Shown here: positions 1 through 9,160 of the stretch, piece after piece
How the letters are laid out: the number at the start of each line of letters is the position of its first letter
How positions within the stretch are numbered: position 1 is the stretch's first letter
From: Micromonospora sp. NBC_01740
GTDB lineage: Bacteria > Actinomycetota > Actinomycetes > Mycobacteriales > Micromonosporaceae
DNA length: 64,000 nt
Assembly (NCBI RefSeq): GCF_035920365.1
Contig: NZ_CP109150.1
Coordinates: forward strand, 6,882,001-6,946,000
Direction of reading: 5' to 3'
Made by a program: the position numbers and the translations under genes
The notes under the pieces: model-generated
Seen by the model: only the letters and a program-made list of their open reading frames with translations
The model's database searches: none
What the model was told of the DNA's origin: nothing

Positions 1-605
1 TGGCGCAGGAACTGGTCATGGTCGGCTACGGCATCGACAACGCCCTGGCGTACGTCGACGAGGACCCGCAGGAGACCGCCGAGGCGCTGCGCACGCTGCG
101 CGGCGAGGTGACCCGGGTGATCACCGAGCTGCGGCTGAGCCTCTTCGAGCTGCGCAGCGAGGTGGACCGGCACGGCGGCCTGGCCGCCGCGATCGCCGAG
201 TACGCCCGCACGGTCGGCGCCTCCGGTGGGCTGCGGGTGCACCTGTCCCTGGACGAGTCCACCGCGCGGCTGCCCGCCGCCACCGAGGCCGAGTTGCTGC
301 GCATCGCCCAGGAGGCGGTCACCAACGCGCGCAAGCACGCGGGCGCGTCGAATCTCTGGGTCACCTGCGAGGTCGACCCCCCGTACGCGCAAATTGAAGT
401 GTCGGATGACGGTCAGGGGATCGCTGACCAGCGGTCCGACGGGCACTACGGTCTTGCGATCATGGCCGAGAGGGCGGAACGTATCCGGGGCCGGTTGGAG
501 ATCAGGCCGCGGCAACCGAGCGGCACGACCGTGGCGGTGGTGCTCGGCTCCTCGCCCCGGCGCGATAACGTGCGCGGTAGCGCAGCGGCAGTAGAAGGGG
601 AGTAA
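1..605 (+). CDS. Sensor histidine kinase, C-terminal fragment (NarL/DegS-type)
   Basis: The reading frame is open from base 3 at the window edge, so only the C-terminal part is present. The first residues (AQEL) match the end of a HisKA_3 dimerisation helix, whose phospho-acceptor His would lie just outside. The ATPase domain is intact: N-box (AQEAVTNARKH, about 307-340), G1 box (DDGQGI, about 405-422) and a G2-like GLAIMAER segment near 448-471. It is followed after 7 bases by a NarL-type response regulator, and the two surely form a two-component pair. The signal sensed cannot be told because the sensor part is missing. Confidence 0.93.
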   Translation, partial: AQELVMVGYGIDNALAYVDEDPQETAEALRTLRGEVTRVITELRLSLFELRSEVDRHGGLAAAIAEYARTVGASGGLRVHLSLDESTARLPAATEAELLRIAQEAVTNARKHAGASNLWVTCEVDPPYAQIEVSDDGQGIADQRSDGHYGLAIMAERAERIRGRLEIRPRQPSGTTVAVVLGSSPRRDNVRGSAAAVEGE

Positions 606-612
606 CCCGAGG

Positions 613-1281
613 ATGACCACAAGTCCGACACCGGCCACCCGTACCAAGGTCCTCCTTGTCGACGATCACGACCTGATCCGCAAGGGCCTGCGGCACGCGT
701 TCGAGCGCGACCGGCAGTTCGAGGTCGTCGGGGAGGCCGCCACGGCGGCGGAAGGGGTGCGCCAGGCGGGTGCGCTGCAGCCGGACGTGGTGATCATGGA
801 CCTGCGGCTGCCCGACGGCAGCGGTCTGGAGGCCACCCGGGCGCTGCGCAAGTCGAGCGCCTCGATGGGCATCGTCGTGCTCACCATGTACGCCGGCGAC
901 GACCAGCTCTTCGGTGCCCTGGAGGCCGGGGCCAGCGCCTTCGTGCCCAAGACCGCGCCGGCGGACGAGGTGGTCGCCGCAGCCCGGCACGCCGCCTCCT
1001 CCCCCAGCGCCTTCACGGCCGCCGACCTGGCCGAGGCGATGAAGCGCCGGCTGGCCCCGTCCGGGCCGCAGCTCTCCCCGCGCGAGGGGCAGGTGCTGCG
1101 GCTGCTCGCCGACGGGATGAGCGTGGCGGGCATCGCCAAGCAGCTCTTCGTCAGCGAGTCCACCGCCAAGACCCACATCTCGAAGCTCTACGAGAAGCTG
1201 GGCGCGGCGAACCGGGCCCAGGCGCTGATGACCGCGCTGCGGCTCGGTCTGCTCGAGGCGCCGGACGCCCCGAAGTTCTGA
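613..1281 (+). CDS. NarL/LuxR-family DNA-binding response regulator
   Basis: 222 residues, full length for the family. The N-terminal receiver has the acidic pair D17/D18, phospho-acceptor D63 (in IMDLRLPDGSG), T91 and K113. A LuxR-type helix-turn-helix occupies about residues 153-207 (LSPREGQVL... VSESTAKTH). The ATG lies 7 bases after the kinase stop with GAGG just upstream, so the pair is co-transcribed and probably translationally coupled. It should bind DNA when phosphorylated by the upstream kinase. Targets are unknown. A strong hairpin follows at 1315-1355. Confidence 0.96.
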   Translation: MTTSPTPATRTKVLLVDDHDLIRKGLRHAFERDRQFEVVGEAATAAEGVRQAGALQPDVVIMDLRLPDGSGLEATRALRKSSASMGIVVLTMYAGDDQLFGALEAGASAFVPKTAPADEVVAAARHAASSPSAFTAADLAEAMKRRLAPSGPQLSPREGQVLRLLADGMSVAGIAKQLFVSESTAKTHISKLYEKLGAANRAQALMTALRLGLLEAPDAPKF

Positions 1282-1314
1282 CCCGCTCCCGCCGGGAGCC
1301 CGACGACGTACCAC

Positions 1315-1355
1315 CGACGGGTCCGCGACCGCCGAAGGGCGGCGCGGACCCGTCG
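1315..1355 (+). terminator. Hairpin terminator after the two-component operon
   Basis: Perfect 13-bp stem (1315-1327 with 1343-1355) whose loop carries a second CCGCC/GGCGG stem. It lies 34 bases after the regulator stop and has no long T-run, as is usual in high-GC actinobacteria. Confidence 0.7.
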
Positions 1356-1475
1356 TCGTCGCATCGAGCGGCGGCGTCGAAGGGCTCGCGGCGCGCTATG
1401 GTCTCCCGGGCGGTCAGCCGGCAGAATACCGGCGCGGGCAACGGTGTCCCGCACACCGACAGGAGGGGTGAACGC

Positions 1476-2285
1476 ATGCAGCGGCCGGACTGGGCACCCG
1501 ACGAGATCGACATCGAACGCCCCAGCGTGGCCCGCATGTACGACTACTACCTCGGCGGCTCGCACAACTTCGCGGTCGACCGGGCGGCGGCCCAGGCGAT
1601 GGTGGCGGCGGTGCCGGAGGCCCCGCTGATGGCGCAGGCGAACCGGGCGTTCCTCCGCCGGGCGGTGCAGTTCCTCCTCGACGCCGGCGTCCGGCAGTTC
1701 CTGGACATCGGCTCGGGCATCCCGACCGTCGGTAACGTGCACGAGATCGCCCAGCGCGACGCCCCCGACGCCCGGGTGGTCTACGTCGACGTGGACCCGG
1801 TGGCGGTGGCCCACAGCCGGGAGATCCTGGAGGGCAACGACCGCGCCGTCGTGGTGCAGGAGGACCTGCGCCGTCCCGAGCGCATCGTCGCCCACCCCGA
1901 CGTCCGCCGGCTGCTCGACTTCGACCAGCCGATCGCCGTGATGATCGTGGCGGTGCTGCACTTCGTGCCCGACGACGACCGGCCGGCCGAACTGCTGCGG
2001 ACGCTGCGCGAGGCGCTGGCGCCGGGCAGCTACCTGGTGCTGTCGCAGACCAGCGGCGACGGCCGTGGCGACGACGAGCTGGCCGACGCCGAACGGGTCT
2101 ACCGGCGGACCGACAATCCGCTGTGGATCCGCAGCCGCGGCGAACTCACCGCCCTCTTCGACGGCTTCGAGCTGGTCGACCCCGGCGTGGTCTGGGTGCC
2201 GCAGTGGCGCCCGGATTCCCCCGACAGCGCCGAGGACGCCGAGCGGGCGGCCTTCATCGGCGGCGTCGGGCGACTCGGTGGCTGA
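1476..2285 (+). CDS. SAM-dependent methyltransferase, SAV2177/DUF574 family
   Basis: 269 residues. The family opening is clear (RPSVARMYDYYLGGSHNF, residues 16-32). The SAM-binding motif FLDIGSGIP is at 75-83, followed by the acidic strand VYVDVDP at 102-108. The ATG at 1476 is chosen because AGGAGGGG lies 6 bases upstream; the frame is open further back but lacks a site. These methyltransferases (PF04672) are greatly expanded in actinomycetes and their substrates are mostly unknown. The stop overlaps the start of the next gene by 8 bases, so the two are probably coupled. Confidence 0.9.
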   Translation: MQRPDWAPDEIDIERPSVARMYDYYLGGSHNFAVDRAAAQAMVAAVPEAPLMAQANRAFLRRAVQFLLDAGVRQFLDIGSGIPTVGNVHEIAQRDAPDARVVYVDVDPVAVAHSREILEGNDRAVVVQEDLRRPERIVAHPDVRRLLDFDQPIAVMIVAVLHFVPDDDRPAELLRTLREALAPGSYLVLSQTSGDGRGDDELADAERVYRRTDNPLWIRSRGELTALFDGFELVDPGVVWVPQWRPDSPDSAEDAERAAFIGGVGRLGG

Positions 2286-4056
2286 GCCGCCCGGGGCGAC
2301 CACCGTCGCCCCGACCGGCACCACCGTGCGGCACCCGTCCTGCCCGGGCACCTTCGCCCGGGCATGGGCCAAGGCCGTCTCCGGCACCAGTTACCTGCCG
2401 ATGACCCAGGCCCAACTGGAGGCGCTGCTGCAACGCCTCACCGAGGAACTCGCGGCGGCGCTGCTGGCCGAGCCGATCGACCTGCGGGTCGGCCACCGGG
2501 TGGGCACCGAACTGGTGGCCGCCCACATCGCCTCGGCCGAGGCGCTGGGTCGTACGGTCGAGGTCGTCCAGCTCCGGCTGGCCCGCGACCTCGGGCTGGT
2601 GGAGGAGGAGGTCGAGGACCGGCTGGCCCGGCTGCTGGCCGCCGTGACCACCGGTTACGCCCGCGCGATGCGGGACCGGACGCTGGACGAGCAGGAGACG
2701 ATCCGCCGGGCCGCGATGACCGCCCGGGCGGAGGCCGAGCGGGCGTTGCGCAGCAGCGAGGCGCGCTTCCGCCACCAGGCCACCCACGACCCGCTGACCG
2801 ACCTGCCCAACCGCACGCTGTTGACGGAGCGCCTCAGCGCGGCCATCGACTCGCCCGCCGGGGGCTCGGCGCGCCTCGGCGTCTGCTTCCTCGACCTCGA
2901 CCGCTTCAAGGTGGTCAACGACTCGCACGGGCACCAGGTCGGCGACGGGCTGCTGGTGGCCGTGGCGAACCGGCTCCGCCTGGCCCTCGACGGGCACCTG
3001 GTCGCCCGGCTCGGCGGGGACGAGTTCGTCGTCCTGGTCGAGGGCACCACCGGCACCGACGACGCCGTCGCCGTCGCCGATGCCGCCCTCGCGGCGGTAC
3101 GCGAGCCGGTGCTGGTGGACGGGCACGAGCTGAGCGTCTCGGCGAGCATCGGCATCGTCGAGCGGGAGGTCGCCGGCACCTCCCCCGGTGACCTGATGCG
3201 GGCGGCCGACAGCACGCTGCACTGGGCGAAGGCTGCCGGTGGCGCCCGCTGGGCGCTCTACGACGCCGACCGGGACCGCCAGGACCTGGCCCGGTACGCG
3301 CTCTCCGCGGCCATCCCCGCGGCGCTGGAGCGGGGCGAGTTCTACCTCGACTTCCAGCCGCTGACCTCGCTGCGCGACGGCCGGGTTCTCGGCATGGAGG
3401 CCCTGGTGCGCTGGCGGCACCCGGAGCTGGGCGTCCTACGGCCCGACAGCTTCATCGGGCTGGCCGAGGAGACCGGGCTGATCGTCCCGCTCGGCGGCTG
3501 GGTGCTGGCCGAGGCGTGCCGGCAGGCCGAGAGCTGGGCCGTCGGCACCGGGCCCGCCCCGTTCGTCAGCGTCAACCTGGCGGTGCGGCAGGTACGCCGC
3601 GCCGGTCTGGTCCAGGAGGTGCGCGCGCTGCTGCGGCACACCGGGCTGTCGCCGGAGCGGCTCCAGTTGGAGATCACCGAGAGCACGATGATGAGCACCG
3701 CCGAGGAGCCGGTCCGGGCGCTGCGGGTGCTCGCCGACCTCGGCGTCCGGATCGCCATCGACGACTTCGGCACCGGCTACTGCAACCTGGCGTACCTGCG
3801 GAACCTGCCGGTGACCGAGCTGAAGGTGGCCGGGGAGTTCGTGGCCGGGCTGCGGGCGCCGGAGGCCCGGGCCGACGAGCGGATCCTCGCCTCGCTCGTC
3901 TCGCTGGCGCACGCGCTGGATCTGACCGTCACCGCCGAGGGCGTGGAGACCGCCGGGCAGGCGGAGCGGCTGCGGGCGATCGACTGCGACGCCGGCCAGG
4001 GCTGGCACTTCGGCCGCCCGGACTCCGCCGAACGCGTCCTGGCCCGCCTGCGCTGA
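2278..4056 (+). CDS. GGDEF-EAL c-di-GMP turnover protein
   Basis: 592 residues if it starts at the GTG at 2278, which overlaps the methyltransferase stop; the frame is open upstream but reads as the shadow of that gene. Residues 40-190 form a helical sensor-like region without a recognised fold. The GGDEF domain carries intact GGDEF at 246-250. The EAL domain has EAL at 374-376, ITE, DDFGTGY at 495-501 and AEGVE. Both catalytic signatures therefore look complete, predicting synthesis and hydrolysis of cyclic di-GMP. One oddity is LKVAGEF where LKIDRSF is usual: the Lys is kept but the following Asp is Ala. No signal peptide or membrane span is evident. Confidence 0.93.
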   Translation: MAEPPGATTVAPTGTTVRHPSCPGTFARAWAKAVSGTSYLPMTQAQLEALLQRLTEELAAALLAEPIDLRVGHRVGTELVAAHIASAEALGRTVEVVQLRLARDLGLVEEEVEDRLARLLAAVTTGYARAMRDRTLDEQETIRRAAMTARAEAERALRSSEARFRHQATHDPLTDLPNRTLLTERLSAAIDSPAGGSARLGVCFLDLDRFKVVNDSHGHQVGDGLLVAVANRLRLALDGHLVARLGGDEFVVLVEGTTGTDDAVAVADAALAAVREPVLVDGHELSVSASIGIVEREVAGTSPGDLMRAADSTLHWAKAAGGARWALYDADRDRQDLARYALSAAIPAALERGEFYLDFQPLTSLRDGRVLGMEALVRWRHPELGVLRPDSFIGLAEETGLIVPLGGWVLAEACRQAESWAVGTGPAPFVSVNLAVRQVRRAGLVQEVRALLRHTGLSPERLQLEITESTMMSTAEEPVRALRVLADLGVRIAIDDFGTGYCNLAYLRNLPVTELKVAGEFVAGLRAPEARADERILASLVSLAHALDLTVTAEGVETAGQAERLRAIDCDAGQGWHFGRPDSAERVLARLR

Positions 4057-4069
4057 GACCGCGGCGCCG

Positions 4070-5194
4070 TCAGCCGGCGAGCAGGGCGGCCATCCGCTGC
4101 GCCTGCGCCTCCCAGCGCCACTCCCGCTCCACCCACGCGCGACCGGCCGCGCCGAACTGGCGGGCCAGGTCCCGGTCGGCGAGCAGCGTGGCCACCCGGT
4201 CGGCGAGCTGGGCAACGTCGCGGCCACGGACCACGAAACCGGTCTCGCCCTCGCGGACCGCGTCCGGCGCGCCACCGGAGTCGCCGGCGACCACCGGCAG
4301 GCCGGTCGCGGAGGCCTCCAGGTAGACGATCCCGAGCCCCTCGACGTCCAGACCCCGGTTGCGGGTGCGGCAGGGCATGGCGTAGACGTCGCCGGCGGCG
4401 TAGTGGGCCGGCAGCTCGGCCGACGGCACCGAGCCGGTGAAGACCACGTCCCGATCGACGCCCGTCTGGCGGGCCAGCTTCTCCAACGTGGCCCGGTAGG
4501 GCCCGCCCCCGACCACGAGCAGCGCGGCGTCGGGCACCCGGCGGCGGATCTCGGGCATCGCCCGGATCAGCATGTCCTGCCCCTTGCGCGGCACCAGCCG
4601 GGACACGCAGACCACCACCGGGCGGTCGGCCAGCCCGAGCCGGAGCCGGACCGGTTCGCCGTCGACCGACGGGTGGTAGGCGTCCACGTCCACCCCGGGG
4701 GCGAGCCGGTGCAGCTCGGTCACCCCGTGCAGCGCCCGCTCCAGCCGCACCCGGGTGTACTCGCCCAGGTAGGTCGTCACGTCGACGCCGCGCCCGATCC
4801 GCCGCAACGCGGCCCGGGCAGCCGGCAGCGCGGCCCAGCCGACCTCGTGCCCGTGGGTCAGCGCCACCGCCCGGCGGATGCCCGTCCGGCGGCGCAGGCC
4901 CGCGGCGAGCAGCCCGAGGGGGGCCGCCGCGCCGAACCACACCGTGTCGCAGTCGTACGCGCGCGCCAGGCGGGCGGCCCGGCGGGCCACGAGCGGCGTG
5001 GGCAGCAGCACCCGCGTACGGTCCCGGACCACCTCGAACGGCTGGTCGGCGTCGAACTTCTCCGCGCCCCGCCACGTCGAGGCGTAGACGACCACCGAGC
5101 CGGCGGGCTGGCGCACCGCGAGGTTGTGCACGAAGGACTGGATCCCGCCGGGGCGCGGCGGGAAGTCGTTGGTGATCAGCAGCGTACGGCTCAT
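4070..5194 (-). CDS. pimB: GT4 glycosyltransferase, PimB'-like phosphatidylinositol mannosyltransferase
   Basis: 374 residues, close to the usual 380. The N-terminal donor-fold loop PPRPGGIQSF is at 12-21. The GT-B signature residues are R199 and K204 (SRLVPRKG) and E285-x7-E293 (EGLGIVYLE). PimB' adds the second mannose to phosphatidylinositol monomannoside from GDP-mannose, at the cytoplasmic face, on the way to PIMs and lipoarabinomannan-type glycolipids. The ATG overlaps the stop of the upstream M48 protease gene (ATGA), so they form an operon. The frame stays open far upstream, but that is the shadow of the protease gene. Acceptor assignment is by family resemblance and synteny. Confidence 0.87.
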   Translation of the reverse strand: MSRTLLITNDFPPRPGGIQSFVHNLAVRQPAGSVVVYASTWRGAEKFDADQPFEVVRDRTRVLLPTPLVARRAARLARAYDCDTVWFGAAAPLGLLAAGLRRRTGIRRAVALTHGHEVGWAALPAARAALRRIGRGVDVTTYLGEYTRVRLERALHGVTELHRLAPGVDVDAYHPSVDGEPVRLRLGLADRPVVVCVSRLVPRKGQDMLIRAMPEIRRRVPDAALLVVGGGPYRATLEKLARQTGVDRDVVFTGSVPSAELPAHYAAGDVYAMPCRTRNRGLDVEGLGIVYLEASATGLPVVAGDSGGAPDAVREGETGFVVRGRDVAQLADRVATLLADRDLARQFGAAGRAWVEREWRWEAQAQRMAALLAG

Positions 5195-6450
5195 CGGCCG
5201 GCCTCCCTGGCGTGGGCGCGGGCGGCGGCCATCCGCTCGACCGTGGACGGGTGCGTGGCGGAGTAGAGGTACTCCCAGCGTGGCGGATCGGGGTCGGCGA
5301 GGTTGATGCCGGCGAGCCGCCGCTGCATCGCCTCGAAGGCGGCCGGGTCGCCGGTCAACGCGAGCGCGTGCGCGTCGGCGCGCGCCTCCACCCGGCGCGA
5401 CATCAGCGCCTGCGCTGGCGCGGAGACCAGCCCGGCCACCGTCACCAGGGCCACCAGCAGGGGGAACGCGCGCGGCTGGGCGACCGAGTCGACGCCGGCC
5501 AGCCGCAGCAGCGGGCCGGCGGAGCCGAGCAGGTAGAGCGCGACCACCGCGGCGGCGGCGCCCAGCGCCCCGGTCAGCGTGCCGACGGCGACGTCCCGGT
5601 CCTTGGCGTGCCCCAGCTCGTGGGCCACCACGGCGGTCACCTCGGCCGGCGTCGCCTCGCGCAGCAGCGTGTCGTAGACCACCACCCGCCGGGTCGGCCC
5701 GAGCCCGGAGACGTACGCGTTGACCGCCCGGGTGCGGCGCGAGGCGTCGGCGACCAGCACGTCGCGCACCGGGACCCCGTCCCGGGCCGCCAGCTGCGTC
5801 AGCTCGGTGCGCAGCGGGCCCTGTTCCATCGGGGTGAACCTGTTGAAGACCGGTTCCACGAGCACCGGCAGCACGAAGGAGAGCAGCACCACCAGGGTCG
5901 CCGCGCCGGCCGCGCCGAACGCCCACCACCAGCGCGGCGACAGCCGGACGACGGTGTAGAAGCCGAGCAGCGCCACCGCTCCGATGACGGCGCTGACGGC
6001 GTACGACTTGAGCAGGTCGGCGGTCCAGCCGCTCCAGCCGTTGGTGCTCAGTCCGTAGCGGGTGAGCACGGCCTGCCGCCAGGCGGCGAACGGGAGGGTC
6101 ACCAGGTCGGCGACGAGCACCACGGCGAGCCCGCCGAGGACGGCCTGGGCGGCCCAGTGGTCGCCGAACGGGCGCCCGGCCAGCTCGACGAGCCGGCTGC
6201 CCAGCGGGGTCAGGCCGAGCAGCAGGGCCACCAGCAGGCCGATCGCGATGGCGACCCAGCCGGCGGGGCGCAGCGCGGAGCGGAACTCCCGGCTGCGGGC
6301 CACCTGCTCGGCGGGGAGGTCGCCCAGCGCGGCGAGCTGGTCGGCCCGGGGGGCCGGCGGCCGGTGCCACGGGATCAGCAGCGCCGCCGCGACGAGGAGG
6401 GCGAGGGTCAGCCCGGCGAGGGTGAGCAGCGCCCAGCCGCGCGGGGTCAC
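5191..6450 (-). CDS. M48 family integral-membrane zinc metalloprotease
   Basis: 419 residues starting at GTG 6450. There are hydrophobic spans near residues 7-27, 64-82, 103-120, 150-170 and 180-200, then the zinc motif HELGH (H277, E278, H281). A downstream acidic segment EARAD supplies the likely third ligand. The layout is that of Ste24/CAAX-protease-like M48 enzymes, which degrade misfolded or damaged membrane proteins; the actual substrates are unknown. The stop overlaps the pimB start by 4 bases. The 235-bp gap to the divergent RHH gene holds the promoters and the TGACGTCA array. Confidence 0.9.
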   Translation of the reverse strand: MTPRGWALLTLAGLTLALLVAAALLIPWHRPPAPRADQLAALGDLPAEQVARSREFRSALRPAGWVAIAIGLLVALLLGLTPLGSRLVELAGRPFGDHWAAQAVLGGLAVVLVADLVTLPFAAWRQAVLTRYGLSTNGWSGWTADLLKSYAVSAVIGAVALLGFYTVVRLSPRWWWAFGAAGAATLVVLLSFVLPVLVEPVFNRFTPMEQGPLRTELTQLAARDGVPVRDVLVADASRRTRAVNAYVSGLGPTRRVVVYDTLLREATPAEVTAVVAHELGHAKDRDVAVGTLTGALGAAAAVVALYLLGSAGPLLRLAGVDSVAQPRAFPLLVALVTVAGLVSAPAQALMSRRVEARADAHALALTGDPAAFEAMQRRLAGINLADPDPPRWEYLYSATHPSTVERMAAARAHAREAGR

Positions 6451-6604
6451 CGCAGCCGTCCTGGCGCCGCGTCGTCGCGAGCAGTGCGCATCCGTACCCG
6501 CGTCATGCCGCCGCTCCCTCCGCCGTGACCGCCCATCCTATTGCCCGCCGCGCCGCCGCCCGCGCGGCCCGGCGGGCCACGGTCCCGGCGGCGGATCCAC
6601 CTCC

Positions 6605-6700
6605 TGACGTCACCGCTTGCCATCATGACGCCATCCGAAGTCATTACGGCTTGCCATGACGTCATCTTGATGCCATAGTGACGTCATGGACCTGACGTCG
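6605..6700 (+). promoter_or_regulatory. Operator array of TGACGTCA palindromes over the RHH promoter
   Basis: Exact TGACGTCA copies lie at 6605-6612, 6657-6664 and 6679-6686, with one-mismatch copies at 6626-6633 (TGACGCCA) and 6693-6700 (TGACGTCG). CTTGCCAT occurs twice between them (6615-6622, 6650-6657). The tract is notably A/T-richer than its surroundings. One exact box lies in the promoter spacer and another covers the predicted transcription start. This layout suits autorepression by the ribbon-helix-helix protein encoded immediately downstream. Binding is inferred. Confidence 0.7.
6651..6686 (+). promoter_or_regulatory. Predicted SigA-type leaderless promoter of the RHH gene
   Basis: TTGCCA at 6651-6656, a 17-base spacer, then CATAGT at 6674-6679. 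The expected transcription start, 7 bases on, is the A of the ATG at 6686, and there is no ribosome-binding site. The transcript is therefore predicted to be leaderless. Confidence 0.55.
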
Positions 6701-7201
6701 TATGTCGACAACCTCCGGCAGGAACTGGCCGGCGTCGCCGAACTCGGCGGCGACGAGGCCCGCGCACTCGCCGAGCGACTGGCGGGGCCGCTCGACTCGG
6801 CGCTCCGGCTGGCGCTCCTGGACGCGCTGACCGCGGCGGCGGCCGAGATCACCCGCGACCTGGCCCCCGGGTCGGTCGAGCTGCGCCTGCGCGGGCGGGA
6901 GCCGAGCTTCGTCGTGACGCCACCACCGGCCGGCCCGGAGTTGCCGGGCGAGGCCGGGGCCCCCGAGCCGGCCGTCCCGCCGGCGGCGGACGCCGAGGAG
7001 GGCGCCACCTCGCGGATCAGCTTCCGCCTCTCCGAACACCTCAAGAGCCGCATCGAGGAGGCGGCCGCCCGCGACGGCCTCTCGGTCAACGCCTGGCTGC
7101 TCCGGGCGGCCACGGCCGCCGTGGCGTCCAGCGGGGCGGGCCGGCAGCCGCAGCGACGCGCCCCGTTCAGCGGGGAGCGCTACACCGGCTGGGCCCGCTG
7201 A
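6686..7201 (+). CDS. Ribbon-helix-helix (HicB/Arc-like) transcriptional regulator
   Basis: 171 residues. The N-terminal 75 residues are helical and Ala/Leu-rich, followed by a Pro/Ala linker (79-106). A ribbon-helix-helix DNA-binding unit occupies 109-146 (RISFRL strand, then two helices ending in SVNAWLLRAA). No HicA or other toxin gene is adjacent, so an antitoxin role is not supported. The gene heads a same-strand cluster with a DUF4097 protein and a Drr-type ABC exporter, and its own start is embedded in a TGACGTCA array. It is probably the autoregulator of that cluster. The N-terminal part may be a dimerisation or ligand-sensing domain; this is inference. Confidence 0.8.
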   Translation: MDLTSYVDNLRQELAGVAELGGDEARALAERLAGPLDSALRLALLDALTAAAAEITRDLAPGSVELRLRGREPSFVVTPPPAGPELPGEAGAPEPAVPPAADAEEGATSRISFRLSEHLKSRIEEAAARDGLSVNAWLLRAATAAVASSGAGRQPQRRAPFSGERYTGWAR

Positions 7202-7278
7202 GCCGCCCGCCGGTCCGCCGCACGCCTCCGACCATCCGTCCCGGTCCGGGACGTCCACCCGCCAGAAGGGACTGCGCC

Positions 7279-8124
7279 GTGCCCACATTCGACACCCCGA
7301 CCCCCATCTCGGCCACCGTCGACCTCGTCGTCGGTGACGTCCAGCTCACCGCCACCGACCGCACCGACACGCACGTCGAGGTCCGCCCGAGCAACGCCGC
7401 CACCGAAGCCGACGTACGGGCCGCCGAACAGACCCGGGTGGAGTACGCCGACGGCCGGCTCGTCGTCAGGTCGCCCCGGCAGCGCGGGTTCGGGCTGTTC
7501 GGCAAGCCCGGCTCGGTCGACGTGACGATCGGGTTGCCCACCGGCTCGCACCTGCACGGCGACGCCTCCGTGGCGGCGTTCCGCGGCAGCGGCCGGCTCG
7601 GCAGCTGCCGGGTCCGGATCGCGACCGGCGACATCCAGCTGGAGCAGACCGCCGATGTCGACCTAGACACCTCCGCCGGCGGCGTCCGCGTCGGGCAGGT
7701 GACCGGTGCGGCCCGGATCAGCACCGGGTCAGGACGGATCCAGGTGCAGCAGGTCGACGGCGACGCTGTCGTCAGGAACTCCAACGGCGACAGCTGGCTC
7801 GGCACGGTCACCGGCGAGGTGCGGGTGAAGGCCGCCAACGGCGAGACCACCGTGGACCGGGCGCACGGTCCGGTCACCGCCACGGCCGCCAACGGCGACA
7901 TCCGCATCGGCGAGGTCTCGGCGGGCACGGTGTCGGTCCGCACCGCGGCCGGCGGGCTCGACATCGGCGTCCGCTCCGGCACCGCTGCCCTGCTCGACCT
8001 GCACACCCAGCTCGGCCGCGTGGACAACCACCTCGAGGCGTACGAACCGCCCGGCGAGCCCGAGGGCGCCGTGCGGGTGACCGCCCGGACCTCCTTCGGC
8101 GACATCGTGATCCGCCGCTGCTGA
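7279..8124 (+). CDS. DUF4097-family beta-repeat protein
   Basis: 281 residues from a GTG with AGAAGGGA about 8 bases upstream. The body is a run of short beta-strand repeats alternating G/N/D turns with V/I strands (for example GDIQLEQT, GRIQVQQV, GDIRIGEV), the pattern of DUF4097 or putative adhesin beta-solenoids. No signal peptide or membrane span is visible, so it is probably cytoplasmic. It sits between the RHH regulator (77 bases upstream) and the ABC exporter (79 bases downstream) on the same strand. DUF4097 proteins often sit in operons with regulators and transporters, but their function is not established. Confidence 0.85.
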   Translation: MPTFDTPTPISATVDLVVGDVQLTATDRTDTHVEVRPSNAATEADVRAAEQTRVEYADGRLVVRSPRQRGFGLFGKPGSVDVTIGLPTGSHLHGDASVAAFRGSGRLGSCRVRIATGDIQLEQTADVDLDTSAGGVRVGQVTGAARISTGSGRIQVQQVDGDAVVRNSNGDSWLGTVTGEVRVKAANGETTVDRAHGPVTATAANGDIRIGEVSAGTVSVRTAAGGLDIGVRSGTAALLDLHTQLGRVDNHLEAYEPPGEPEGAVRVTARTSFGDIVIRRC

Positions 8125-8203
8125 ACCACCGCTCCGCCCGCCCGACCGGCCCCGACGGCCGGCCCGCCCCGACCGGCCCGACGGCCGGCGTGAAGGAGAA
8201 GAC

Positions 8204-9156
<953 letters not shown>

Positions 9157-9160
<4 letters not shown>

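Noticed and set aside
5195..6370. N-terminal extension of the PimB-like frame to 766 residues
   Set aside because: The extra 392 residues lie within the M48 protease gene in another frame; the ATG at 5194 gives the family-typical N-terminus.
6686..7201. HicB antitoxin of a toxin-antitoxin pair
   Set aside because: The RHH fold fits, but there is no small toxin ORF next to it and the neighbours are a DUF4097 protein and an exporter.
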